From a bacterium HR11 (lineage in GTDB: Bacteria > Acidobacteriota > HRBIN11), in the NCBI GenBank assembly GCA_002898535.1, contig BEHN01000003.1, positions 1 to 64,000 on the forward strand: a stretch of DNA of 64,000 nucleotides, read 5' to 3'. Under the pieces are notes generated by a model that worked only from the letters and a program-made list of their open reading frames with translations, had not been told where the DNA came from and did not search any database. This document shows positions 40,292 through 48,959 of the stretch, in pieces. The stretch's first letter is position 1. Each line of letters begins with the position of its first letter. Position numbers and translations under genes: made by a program.

Positions 40292-42214
40292 TTACAAATC
40301 CCGCCCGTGGTGGTGGCATCCGGAGGCAAAGCAGTTCTTTTTGTTCGTCCCCATGCTCCCGGTATGGCACGTGTTGCACCAGCACCAGCCGTTGACCTTC
40401 GTGTCCGTCGTATTGTTGTTCGTGACCGAGTAGCCCGGCCCGCAGTCCGAAGGGACGGCTTGGGTCCCGTCCTTGCTGAGGACGACGGTCCGGAGATGGA
40501 AGAGGTTGGTAGACTGGTGACGGGGGTCATGGCAGGCTGTACAGGGTAGGGTATCTCCCTTCGCCCATCCGTAACCGGACTTGAGGGAGGGACTTCCAGT
40601 ATCCGTACCGTGCACGTCGGGACCGTAGCTTCCGCCGGCCGTATAGGCGTCCCGGATGTCCATGAGGGCGTTCGTCGGGGGTCGGACTGTAGGTGGGTAA
40701 GACCCGTCGTGGCAGTCCAGGCACCACTCGCTCTGGAAATCCGAGCCGGCCCACGTCTGACCCGGGGCGGGGACGCGGCCGTCGGTGGAATCCGGGTCGG
40801 CCACCAGGCGGGAGGCCGGGGGGTTCGTACCCGAAGCCCGGTGGGGGTCATGACAGTGGACGCACTCGATCTTGGCCCCGCTTCGGGCTTGGTCGGCATC
40901 CCTCACGTCGTGACGTGTATTGAGGTTCAGATTGTTCCACTGGCCAGCCCCGGCGGCGACCCAGAGGTCATTCTCAAAGGCGGTTCGCACGTCGGTGGCG
41001 GCCGGACTTCCGTCGTGGCACGTGTAGCAGAGCCGCTCCTCCCGGTCGACCGTCAGGCGCGGGTAGACGCCGCCAGCGCCGTCCGGCCATCCGTGGGGCC
41101 AGTGACACGAAAAGCAGGTCCCCGTCAGAGATGCGGGAATCGGGCGGTTCCTCAGGGCCGAGGCGCCCCGGGCCGGGGGCCACAGCTCGGTGCCCGTCGA
41201 GTCCGTATAGGCGTAGTCCGAACCGTACTGGCCGCCGGGCCAGCGGGCCGCCAGGCTCGTGAAGTGGGAGCCGCCCGGCGGGAGCGAATGACACTGCGTG
41301 CACAGGGCGGCCAGGGACTGACTCAGCAGGTAGCCATCGCCAGTCCCCCGTTCTTTCAGGACATAAGGGTCGCCGGCCGTGATGGGAGCGGCCAGGGGGT
41401 CGCTCCAGCAGACCGTGTTTGTCGTATTCGATACGACGATCCGCCGTTGGTACCATTTCCTGAGGTCCGACCCAGCCGTGTTAAGGACCTTCAGCTCCCA
41501 CCCGACGAGGGCGTTCGGCGTCCAGGCGGCGTCGCTGTCGGTCAGGCACACGTCACTGCCGGCCTCGGCGATGCCCCGGTACTGGGTCCGGCTGTAGGTG
41601 TAGTGGACGCCGTGACAGCTCAGGCAGGCGACCTTCCCGTCGAGGAGCTCCAGGTGGGGTGGCGTCCGGTAGTCCGGTCGGCTGGGGATAGGGACGTCGA
41701 CGGGATGGGACGAATACGGAGGCGTCGGGCTCCACCGGACCCCGTGACACTGCTGGCACATCAGGGTCCGGGAGACCCACAGGAAGGGAAAGCCGTTCCG
41801 ATGGTTGTGGACGTCGTGACACGTCGAGCAGACGACCTTTCCGTCCTCCAGGTTCCGGGCCATGTTCGAGTCCAGGGGCGGCTGGGCACCGTAGCCGGGC
41901 TGGTCGGCAGGGACCTCAAATCCGTGGCTGGTCCCCGACGTACCCGGCAGGCCCTGGTCTCCGTAGTCCAGGGTGAACCGGGCGGCCGACCCCGTCGGGG
42001 AGTGACACAGCTTACACAGGTTCACGATCCCTCCGACGAGGGTCAGCCGGGTCCCGGGGGCGCCTTTGATACGGTGGCAACTCGTGCACTGGATCCAGTT
42101 CTCAGGGCTATGGGGATAGTCTGTCGCCCCGGTCTTTCGGGGGCATCCCCCCACGCCGATGAGCACGACGAGAAGGACGAAACGTCCGAGCGAGAGGCCC
42201 CTTCGTCCCTTCAT
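40292..42214 (-). CDS. Dodecaheme-plus c-type cytochrome, probable outer-membrane lipoprotein
   Basis: The 640-residue protein has twelve CXXCH motifs (CTSCH, CKLCH, CSTCH, CQQCH, CLSCH, CTQCH, CFSCH, CYTCH, CVHCH, CLDCH, CTACH, CNTCH) and a thirteenth CX4CH variant near its end (CFASGCHHHG). The N-terminus RFVLLVVLIGVGGC looks like a lipoprotein signal, putting it at the outer membrane or cell surface. Large heme-free insertions (about residues 215-280) suggest a folded adhesion or binding part. Its start overlaps the stop of the NHL gene before it (ATGA). It is the last and largest cytochrome of the cluster, a candidate terminal electron-exchange protein. Confidence 0.88.
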   Translation of the reverse strand: MKGRRGLSLGRFVLLVVLIGVGGCPRKTGATDYPHSPENWIQCTSCHRIKGAPGTRLTLVGGIVNLCKLCHSPTGSAARFTLDYGDQGLPGTSGTSHGFEVPADQPGYGAQPPLDSNMARNLEDGKVVCSTCHDVHNHRNGFPFLWVSRTLMCQQCHGVRWSPTPPYSSHPVDVPIPSRPDYRTPPHLELLDGKVACLSCHGVHYTYSRTQYRGIAEAGSDVCLTDSDAAWTPNALVGWELKVLNTAGSDLRKWYQRRIVVSNTTNTVCWSDPLAAPITAGDPYVLKERGTGDGYLLSQSLAALCTQCHSLPPGGSHFTSLAARWPGGQYGSDYAYTDSTGTELWPPARGASALRNRPIPASLTGTCFSCHWPHGWPDGAGGVYPRLTVDREERLCYTCHDGSPAATDVRTAFENDLWVAAGAGQWNNLNLNTRHDVRDADQARSGAKIECVHCHDPHRASGTNPPASRLVADPDSTDGRVPAPGQTWAGSDFQSEWCLDCHDGSYPPTVRPPTNALMDIRDAYTAGGSYGPDVHGTDTGSPSLKSGYGWAKGDTLPCTACHDPRHQSTNLFHLRTVVLSKDGTQAVPSDCGPGYSVTNNNTTDTKVNGWCWCNTCHTGSMGTNKKNCFASGCHHHGRDL

Positions 42215-43278
42215 GGCCGCACTTCTCCGGCGACGCGCTCGACCCGAGCACGCGCCGAGTCGGCGATCACACTCCCGACGGGTTCACAACGGTTCAGCCG
42301 AGCGTGCCATTCGACTAAGGGCGGCCCCGAAGCCCACCGGCAGGTCTCGACCGGGACCCGCTCGGCCTCGATGACCAGCCGGTCATTGCCGGTATCGGCG
42401 ACCACCCGGCAGGCCGCGGCTTTTGCCATGTCCGAGGGATTCCGCCACTGGCCGGGTCCTGTCCCGTACTCGCCCGTCCGTCCCAGCAGGCCGCCCGTAG
42501 CCAGGTCGAACTGGAGCCGCTGGCTTAAGTGCCCGTCCAGGACGTCCAGGGTATCGTCCTGCACGACGAGAGCGACCGGATATTCCAGGAGCCCCTGGCC
42601 GTACGTCCCCAGGGCCTGGGCCCATCGCAGGTCCGTCTGGTAGACCCGCACGACGGGCTGGTTCTTCTGGAAATAAGAGGGCAGACCCATGTCGGTCACG
42701 AGGAGTCGATATTCGAGGCCCATCGGCTCCTGGACCAACTGAAGGGCTGTCGGGAATATCAGACCCCCGATTAGGACTTCCCGGCGGCCGTCCATATCCA
42801 TCCGTAGGACGTGGCCCTTGCCGTTGTCCAGAATCAGGACGGCCTCTTCGCCAAAGGCAAAATCCACGGGCCGGTCCAGCAGACCGGCGTCCTGCCAGCA
42901 TCGAAAGTCCAACTGACGGCCCCGGGCCGATACCGAGAAGACGGCGTTCAGGGCATCGTCGCCGACCCAGAGGCGACCGGCCCCGTCCAGGGCCACGCCG
43001 ACGGGCCGAAGGAATTCCAAGACATACCGGACGCGGGGATGGGTCCACCAGAAGACCTGGCCCCGCTCGGTCTGGGCGACCGCCAGCATCGGGGGACCCT
43101 CTTCCGGGGATGCCGCATCCGCTTCGGGCCGAACGCCCAGGGCCACGGACGTCGGAGCCGCCAGGGCGATAAAGGGTCCGTCCCCCGGAGGGGTTCCCCA
43201 CAAGACGCCCAGGGTCGCGCCCAGAAGTCCCAGACTTTCTATCAGCCATGCAATCTCCCACCGACGCCACCGTCCCAT
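42211..43278 (-). CDS. NHL/six-bladed beta-propeller protein with N-terminal membrane anchor
   Basis: ATG 43278 follows AAGGAG at a long spacing, with GAGGA closer. Of 355 residues, the first ~35 hold a hydrophobic anchor (AWLIESLGLLGATLGVLW). The rest repeats an NHL pattern: PVGVALDGAGRLWVGDD, VDFAFGEEAVLILDN, PVALVVQDDTLDVLDGH and MAKAAACRVVADTGNDRLVIE. Such propellers carry no cofactor and usually bind proteins or sugars. Its ATGA overlap with the 13-heme cytochrome argues for a stoichiometric partnership outside the inner membrane. Confidence 0.75.
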   Translation of the reverse strand: MGRWRRWEIAWLIESLGLLGATLGVLWGTPPGDGPFIALAAPTSVALGVRPEADAASPEEGPPMLAVAQTERGQVFWWTHPRVRYVLEFLRPVGVALDGAGRLWVGDDALNAVFSVSARGRQLDFRCWQDAGLLDRPVDFAFGEEAVLILDNGKGHVLRMDMDGRREVLIGGLIFPTALQLVQEPMGLEYRLLVTDMGLPSYFQKNQPVVRVYQTDLRWAQALGTYGQGLLEYPVALVVQDDTLDVLDGHLSQRLQFDLATGGLLGRTGEYGTGPGQWRNPSDMAKAAACRVVADTGNDRLVIEAERVPVETCRWASGPPLVEWHARLNRCEPVGSVIADSARARVERVAGEVRP

Positions 43279-43337
43279 GTCCTCGGTCTCCTTTTCAGTC
43301 TCCCAGGCAGATGGACAGTAGGCCCGTAGAGAGTCCC

Positions 43338-43425
43338 TCAGAACGCCGGGCGTCATACCGGCGTCCCGACCGACTCCCCACCTTCCCGTCGGCCTGTCTG
43401 CCGATGTCCCACCTGCCCATTGCAC
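43338..43425. repeat. ATGAC hairpin unit and inverse GGCAGRTN array inside the cytochrome cluster
   Basis: These fill the gap between the barrel stop and the second NHL gene. Confidence 0.5.
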
Positions 43426-45054
43426 TCACCGATAGATCGGCGGCCGCTCGGGGCCCTGGACGAAGGGGAGAGGCCGCTGGACCAAGAACCGCACGTCCCA
43501 CCAGGCCCGCCCGGCCGGCCCCGAGATCTGATAGTTAGTCCCGACCACCGTGAACCGGAATCGGCCGACCTGCCACCGAAGGTCTCCCCGGGCCGTCCGA
43601 TAGCGGGTCCCGTTCGCCCGGCCAGCGGTGTAGGTCAGACCCGCCGTGACTGGACCCAGACGGAGAGGTGCCAGGGTCGCGCTCCAGAACCGCTGACGGT
43701 GGGGGACTCCATTCCAAACCGTATCCGAGGCCTCGGCCCGAAGCTGAACCCGGAGTCGAGGCCAGTTGAGTTGAGCCCCGACGTGGGGCCGCTTTAGCGT
43801 GGCCTGGACCGAACCGGAGGTCACTTGCTCCCATCCCCAGCGGGCAAACGCAAAGAGGTGGACCCGGTCGACCAGGAAGCCCGTCCATGAAATCCCGCTC
43901 CGGAAGGACCGGCTCTCATAGCCGGGCCCGATCGGACGGAAGGCGTAGTCCCCGCCGGCCTCCCCGCGAAGCCGTCCCCGCCCGAGAGCGTGCTCGGCCG
44001 ACCCCGTCAAGCCGGCGCCGTAGCCCAGGCCCTCGGATTCGGTCCCCGTATAGTACGAGACTTCCACGCTGGGCGTCAGGTAGAAGGACCATCCCCGCCA
44101 GGTGGGGCCCCATCCCAGGCCTGTACGGACCGAGCCGGTGCTCGCGTAGGTGCCCCGAAACGTCTGAAGACTCACGGCGGGCTCTATCACGAAGCGAAGA
44201 TTCGCCCTGAGGGGGGCTTCATAGCGACCAGTCCCGTTCGCCCAGAGGAAGTCGGGCATCCGGGTCAGCTGGACGTTCCCGAAGAGGTACTTTCGGCGTG
44301 CTTCGTCGGTGCGATTGAAGTCGGCCCAGAAGAACGTCGTGTCCCGCCAGAACTGAAGTGTCGCCAGGAGATAGGCGGGGACGTCGACCCGCCGGGTCCA
44401 GGTGGTTTGAATTTGAAAGGTCTGAAACCGTTCCGGCGCTTCATAGCGGAAGAGGTCAGCCTGCAAGGTCCATCGATATCGCGGTCGGGACCGGTAGAGA
44501 GCGGCCATCCAGTGCTGAAATCGGCTCTCCCGGGAAAAGTCTAATGTCTCGAAGTTCACGGACGTCCGGTCGTACCGGAATTCCGCCCACCGGGAGGCCA
44601 GACCTGCAGAGAGCGTCTGCTCTATGCGGGTCGTCTCGAAGGGGACCGCCCAGGGGGTCTCCGTATCGCTGGACTGTTCGGTCGTATCGACTTGACGAAA
44701 GGCCCGAAGGTTCAGGGTCACGGGCCGGTACGGCAGGAACGTCAACCGGAGGTCGTACGGAGAACGGCGGGCAATCGTGAAGCGCTGAACAGGTTGGCCC
44801 CGCCATCGTTCCCCCTCCAAGAATCCCCGGCCGTAAAAGCTCAAGAACCGGCGGTGATAGATGTAGCCCCGCCCCTCCAAGAAGACGCCCCACATCATGC
44901 GGTCGGCCAGGAGCCTCTGGTCGCCCCATCGGAGGCGGGTTCGCTGGAATTCGTAGCGGAGGTCGGCCGAGAGGCTTCGAATCCGGCCCGGTGAGGGCGT
45001 GGCCCCGAGGATGCCGGCCAAAACGCCAACCATGAGGAAGAGTGGCCGCTTCAT
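43426..45054 (-). CDS. Large outer-membrane beta-barrel, probable porin of the cytochrome conduit
   Basis: The 542-residue protein has a signal peptide (PLFLMVGVLAGILGATPSPG) and from then on alternates polar and aromatic residues in strands of 9-13 (WGVFLEGRGYIYHRRFLSFYGRG, then TWRGWSFYLTPSVEVSYYTG), with Arg/Tyr-rich strands throughout. I count roughly twenty or more strand-like stretches. It belongs to no family I can name, but its size and place among multiheme cytochromes parallel MtrB/OmbB porins that hold a cytochrome across the outer membrane. That role is inference. Confidence 0.7.
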   Translation of the reverse strand: MKRPLFLMVGVLAGILGATPSPGRIRSLSADLRYEFQRTRLRWGDQRLLADRMMWGVFLEGRGYIYHRRFLSFYGRGFLEGERWRGQPVQRFTIARRSPYDLRLTFLPYRPVTLNLRAFRQVDTTEQSSDTETPWAVPFETTRIEQTLSAGLASRWAEFRYDRTSVNFETLDFSRESRFQHWMAALYRSRPRYRWTLQADLFRYEAPERFQTFQIQTTWTRRVDVPAYLLATLQFWRDTTFFWADFNRTDEARRKYLFGNVQLTRMPDFLWANGTGRYEAPLRANLRFVIEPAVSLQTFRGTYASTGSVRTGLGWGPTWRGWSFYLTPSVEVSYYTGTESEGLGYGAGLTGSAEHALGRGRLRGEAGGDYAFRPIGPGYESRSFRSGISWTGFLVDRVHLFAFARWGWEQVTSGSVQATLKRPHVGAQLNWPRLRVQLRAEASDTVWNGVPHRQRFWSATLAPLRLGPVTAGLTYTAGRANGTRYRTARGDLRWQVGRFRFTVVGTNYQISGPAGRAWWDVRFLVQRPLPFVQGPERPPIYR

Positions 45055-45083
45055 GGGACCCCTCCCCGCCGGCCGGGCTACTC

Positions 45084-45148
45084 CCCCGCCTTGAAAGGGC
45101 GGGGCGTCCCAACGGGCCGCGGGCCATCACCCGTGACGACCCGCGGCC
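45084..45148 (-). terminator. Two GC-rich hairpins between the tetraheme cytochrome and the barrel gene
   Basis: GGCCGCGGG (45115-45123) pairs with CCCGCGGCC (45140-45148), and CCCCGCC (45084-45090) pairs with GGCGGGG (45098-45104). They lie after the stop of the four-heme cytochrome. There is no T-tract, so they may slow rather than end transcription. Confidence 0.4.
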
Positions 45149-45184
45149 GTCCAAAGGTGTACGTTCAGAATTCCCGATTCAGGG

Positions 45185-45862
45185 TTACAGGTTGTGACAG
45201 CTCTCGCAGAGGCCTCTACCGGACGTGAGGTTCCGGAGGAGCGGGCCGTGCGTATTTTTCGCATGCGGCTCGTGGCAGGTCGCGCAGGTCATGACGTCCG
45301 TGTTGGTCCCGAAATTGAACAGCCGAAAGCCCCAGCCTTTGATCTGATCGGCCGGGAAGAAGAAATCCGAGGGCAGGGGCGGCGTTGCATAGACGAGGTC
45401 GATCGGGTGGTCATTCTGGAGTTCCGTCCCGTCCTCCGTCAGGTCGGCGCTCCCGGTGACGTAAACGGTATCCTGCGAATGGTTATAGTCATAGGGCGGG
45501 TTCAGGAACTGGCCGATGGCCGTCGTCGTCCCGTCATGGCAGGACATGCACATGAGCGTATGGGCCGTGTTCTGGGGAAGCGGGTTCGTCCATGTAGCGT
45601 CGTACACGGCATAGTCCGTCGCCCGAACGGCACGGTTCCACAGGTACGTCGGTACCAGGCGGGGGTCCGTGTTGGCGTGGTGGGGCGTATGGCAGTAAAC
45701 GCATACAAACTGGGTCGCGGGCGTCGTCAAGTTCGGATAGTACCGCAGGTCGTGGGCGCTACCCACGATATCCGCCAGGCTCGGTCCGCCCCATAAGACC
45801 AAGAATGCCAGGGCGGTCACGAGAGCCAGACCGACGATGATGAAAGAATCATGAGGCTTCAT
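45185..45862 (-). CDS. Tetraheme c-type cytochrome
   Basis: The 225-residue exported protein (signal FIIVGLALVTALAFLVLWGG) has four CXXCH motifs: CVYCHTPHHAN, CMSCHDGTTTA, CATCHEPHAKN and CESCHNL at the very C-terminus. IVGSAHDLRYY and NDHPIDLVYATP are typical of the doubled-CXXCH group of periplasmic cytochromes. It should carry electrons through the periplasm. ATG 45862 follows GGGGAGG, and an extended -10 box lies at 45900-45908. Confidence 0.88.
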   Translation of the reverse strand: MKPHDSFIIVGLALVTALAFLVLWGGPSLADIVGSAHDLRYYPNLTTPATQFVCVYCHTPHHANTDPRLVPTYLWNRAVRATDYAVYDATWTNPLPQNTAHTLMCMSCHDGTTTAIGQFLNPPYDYNHSQDTVYVTGSADLTEDGTELQNDHPIDLVYATPPLPSDFFFPADQIKGWGFRLFNFGTNTDVMTCATCHEPHAKNTHGPLLRNLTSGRGLCESCHNL

Positions 45863-45899
45863 GTCTGACCTCCCCCATGGGGACTTACCTGCGTAGGCT

Positions 45900-45908
45900 T
45901 CTATAGCA
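45900..45908 (-). promoter_or_regulatory. Candidate extended -10 promoter of the tetraheme cytochrome gene
   Basis: On the minus strand TGC directly precedes TATAGA, about 40 bases upstream of the ATG. No -35 box is visible, as allowed for extended -10 promoters. Confidence 0.35.
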
Positions 45909-46094
45909 ACTTTTGTGCCCAAACGGAGATGCGAGTCGGCCTTACAGGTCAAGCCATCTGGCCCGGGGGGACGGGACGACCCGGGATCTCGGACGATGGG
46001 CAGGTCGACAGCCGGTCAAGAGGTAGCAGAACTGGCCCGCGGAGAACACCAGGTCCTTTCCGCCTGCGGAATTTCACCCGCCGGCCGTGGCAAA

Positions 46095-47186
46095 TCACCC
46101 ACCCAACGCAGAGACGACCTGAGAGGGCGCCGGGGCCTTCTCGCCGGAGGCAAGGTACTGGAAGACCTGCAGGCGCATGTTTCGCTGGTCCACGACATAG
46201 ACCCGGTCCTGGTCGTCGATGTGGAGGCCCGCCGGCAGGAGGAATTGACCCGGTCCCGTGCCCGGCTCGCCGACGGCGAGGTAGACCCGTCCGAAGACGT
46301 CAAAGACCTGGACGTTGTTGAACATGGCGTCGACGACGTAGATGTGATACTCCGAGTCGACGGCGATCCCCTTCGGCCGCATGAGGTCACCTGGCCGGCG
46401 GCCCGGCTGGCCAAAAGTATTGACGACCTGGCCCTCGGGCGTCAGGACCTGGACCCGGAAGTTGCCCATGTCGGAGACATACAGGAAGCCGTCCCGGTCC
46501 ACGGCGATGTAGTTTGGGAAATTGAATTCCCCGGGGGCCTCGCCCCGGCGGCCGATAGTCCGGACCCATCGGCCCTGGAGGTCGAACACGTCGATGTGGT
46601 GGCCCTGGACGTCCACGACATAGAGGCGTCCCCGGCCCTCATCGACGGCCAGCCCGCCGGGCCGGTCCAGCTTCTGCGTGATGACGAGCTGGACCTTGCC
46701 CTGGTCGTCGAAGGCCAGGACCCGCTTGGCGTTGGAATCGGACACGAACAGCCGCCGGACCTTGCGGGCGTAGGCCAGGCCGGTCGGTCCGGTCAGGCGG
46801 GGGTTGCGGCCTGTCCAGAGGTCGATCTTCCGCCGCCGGGTGTCCAGGACGACGACCCGGCCGCCGCCCGTGTCGCTGACGAAAATGCGGCCCCCGTCGT
46901 CGGTCGTCACGTCGCTGGGATAGACGAACAAACGCCGCTTGCCCTCGCCGGCGAATTTCCGCAGGATTTGACGGACCGCACTTTCGCCCATGAAGTCCTC
47001 GGCGAAGAAGATGGATTCGACCCATCGGATTCGGGCTTTTTCCGGCGGCGGCGGCCAGACGAGAGCCTCGCCCGGCGTCGTCGGGCCCCGCCGGGACGTC
47101 TGACTTCTGAGCGGCGGGGGTCCGATGAGGGCTAAAACCAGGACTGCCGTCCAGACGGTATGAATCCAATACTTGTGGGCCTTCAT
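46095..47186 (-). CDS. Exported NHL-repeat beta-propeller protein
   Basis: GAGGAGG precedes ATG 47186. The 363-residue product has a signal peptide (TAVLVLALIGPPPLRSQ) and at least six NHL blades: DVTTDDGGRIFVSDTGGGRV, GLAYARKVRRLFVSDSNAKRV, GLAVDEGRGRLYVVDVQGHHI, YIAVDRDGFLYVSDMGNFRV, GIAVDSEYHIYVVDAMFNNV and LHIDDQDRVYVVDQRNMRL. NHL proteins next to multiheme cytochromes are known in Geobacter, where their role is unclear. Its start overlaps the stop of the heptaheme cytochrome gene (ATGA). Confidence 0.85.
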   Translation of the reverse strand: MKAHKYWIHTVWTAVLVLALIGPPPLRSQTSRRGPTTPGEALVWPPPPEKARIRWVESIFFAEDFMGESAVRQILRKFAGEGKRRLFVYPSDVTTDDGGRIFVSDTGGGRVVVLDTRRRKIDLWTGRNPRLTGPTGLAYARKVRRLFVSDSNAKRVLAFDDQGKVQLVITQKLDRPGGLAVDEGRGRLYVVDVQGHHIDVFDLQGRWVRTIGRRGEAPGEFNFPNYIAVDRDGFLYVSDMGNFRVQVLTPEGQVVNTFGQPGRRPGDLMRPKGIAVDSEYHIYVVDAMFNNVQVFDVFGRVYLAVGEPGTGPGQFLLPAGLHIDDQDRVYVVDQRNMRLQVFQYLASGEKAPAPSQVVSALGG

Positions 47187-48028
47187 GGCCGTCCTCCTCG
47201 GGTCGGCTGATGGAACCGATGGCATTTCGAACACGTCAAGGTGTCGACGGGCGGCGTCGGGCCGGGCACCGGGGCGTCCGCCGCGGGGCCCATCGGCTTG
47301 AGGACTCGGGTCGGCCTTGGGGGCGAGGGTCGCGGTCCGCTGGCCGGGTGGTCCGGAGGGACGTCCGGATGACACACAGCACAGGCCGCCTGGACCTTGG
47401 CAGGGTCCAATAGGGGCGGCTGGACGGCCCCGTGGAGTCGATGACACGAGACGCAGGCCGTCACCGAGTGCCCGTAGTGGATGTCGTCGGCCGTATGGCA
47501 TCCTCGGCACAGCTCGGGCGCGGGCCGTCGGAGGAGGGGTCGATGCTCGCTCTGGTGGGGTTCGTGACAGGTGACGCAGAGGAGCCGGTCCTCTTCTAAG
47601 GGCGTCTGGACACCCCGGACCAGGCCCACGGGTGTGGGCGCCCGAACGTCCACCGGATGGTCGTCGGTGAGGTCGAATTCCAGGAAACGGGTCTCCGGCA
47701 TAGGACCCTGAAGGTCCGGGATCTCTTGCCGGAGGATGCTCCATCGGGTGTGACATCGCAAGCAGGCCAGGTTGCGGTCCGAGACGCCGGCCGCCCGGGT
47801 CAGAAAGGTCTGGGCATTTAAAAAACGCGGCCGAAGGGTCAGGGACCGAACTTCGCCCCCGTGGGTTGCATGACAGACCTCGCAGGTCGATGAGGCACCG
47901 GGGACCCAGACTCGCCCGGGTCGGGTCAGGTCATGGGGTCCTCCGGCCAATGGGAGGGCGGCCCCCAGGAGGGTGAGCACGACGGCTCGGTCGAGGAACG
48001 CGTAGCCGACAGTTCTGTTTCGGACCAT
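47183..48028 (-). CDS. Heptaheme c-type cytochrome
   Basis: The 281-residue exported protein has seven CXXCH motifs (CEVCH, CLRCH, CVTCH, CRGCH, CVSCH, CAVCH, CSKCH), several followed by PH or LHG as in doubled-CXXCH domains. A Pro-rich stretch (PPDHPASGPRPSPPRPTR) separates the last heme, a possible flexible tether. The N-terminal hydrophobic stretch FLDRAVVLTLLGAALPLAGG is a signal peptide. It is 115 bases after the octaheme gene and overlaps the NHL gene start. Confidence 0.87.
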   Translation of the reverse strand: MVRNRTVGYAFLDRAVVLTLLGAALPLAGGPHDLTRPGRVWVPGASSTCEVCHATHGGEVRSLTLRPRFLNAQTFLTRAAGVSDRNLACLRCHTRWSILRQEIPDLQGPMPETRFLEFDLTDDHPVDVRAPTPVGLVRGVQTPLEEDRLLCVTCHEPHQSEHRPLLRRPAPELCRGCHTADDIHYGHSVTACVSCHRLHGAVQPPLLDPAKVQAACAVCHPDVPPDHPASGPRPSPPRPTRVLKPMGPAADAPVPGPTPPVDTLTCSKCHRFHQPTRGGRP

Positions 48029-48143
48029 CCTTGGGACCTTCTCACGACGGTTAAGAAGCGGTCGCTGCGATCGAATGACCGGGTTTCGACCCGGCAGGAA
48101 GCCCTCTGGGGCGACCGAATCCCGAGATCGAACGCTTTCGTCT

Positions 48144-48959
48144 TCACGAACCCTTATGGCACTGGTCGCAGAACACCTCCGGGGCCCACCGCAGGTATCC
48201 TGGGAAGGGCCCGCCGTGAGGCTGATGGCAGGAGACGCACGTCAGCCCCCGAGACTCTATCGGATGTTGGGCGACTGGATGGACGGCCTCCCGGTAGTCC
48301 TCGGCCCGGTGGCACTGAGCGCAAAGCTCGGGGATCTCCGCCGTCAGGAGCCGTTTCCGGGCGGCCCCGTGGGGGTCGTGGCATAGCCGGCAATCCCCGA
48401 CGGCGTAAGGGGCATGCAGGCGGCCGGTAACCGCCTCATGGCATTCGGCGCAGGCGGCGGCCGGTGCCGGCCCCGTGCCCTTCGCATGGCAAGTCCCGCA
48501 GTCCTTTGGGTCGTAGCCCTCGTGGGGGACCTCGGCCTGACCCGTCTTGTCCGTGTGACATCGCAGGCACGCCTCGGTCCCGGTGCCGTCCGAGTGACAG
48601 CCCGCACAGACCGCCAGGGTCTGGGCGTCGTCATGAAAGGCGTAAGGGGGCACGTCCGGATAATGACGAGACGGGAACACATGGACCGCCCGGGTCTGGC
48701 GGCGGACCTGCCCCTTCTGGACGGTCACCAGCCGGAGTTCGTGCTTCCCCGCCGGCAAGGCCAAGATGAGGTGGACGAACGCATCGGTCCGGACCTTTTT
48801 CAGGACCGACCCAGTCGTCTGGATGTCCTCGGCTTCGGCCACGACCACGACACGGGAACTCAGGAGGTGGGCGCCCGGGGGCGGATAGCGGACCGGGTCC
48901 GGGGGCTGGACCTGAAGGAGCAGGACGACAAGAACACTCAATAGGGCCCACGGCTTCAT
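48144..48959 (-). CDS. Octaheme c-type cytochrome with N-terminal Ig-like domain
   Basis: The 271-residue protein starts at ATG 48959 overlapping the preceding stop. After a signal (WALLSVLVVLLLQVQ), residues ~25-105 look like a heme-free beta-sandwich (LLSSRVVVVAEAED, AGKHELRLVTVQKG). Eight CXXCH motifs follow: CAGCH, CLRCH, CGTCH, CAECH, CRLCH, CAQCH, CVSCH, CDQCH. The sandwich could dock onto a partner cytochrome or the barrel. It is the second gene of the cluster. Confidence 0.87.
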   Translation of the reverse strand: MKPWALLSVLVVLLLQVQPPDPVRYPPPGAHLLSSRVVVVAEAEDIQTTGSVLKKVRTDAFVHLILALPAGKHELRLVTVQKGQVRRQTRAVHVFPSRHYPDVPPYAFHDDAQTLAVCAGCHSDGTGTEACLRCHTDKTGQAEVPHEGYDPKDCGTCHAKGTGPAPAAACAECHEAVTGRLHAPYAVGDCRLCHDPHGAARKRLLTAEIPELCAQCHRAEDYREAVHPVAQHPIESRGLTCVSCHQPHGGPFPGYLRWAPEVFCDQCHKGS

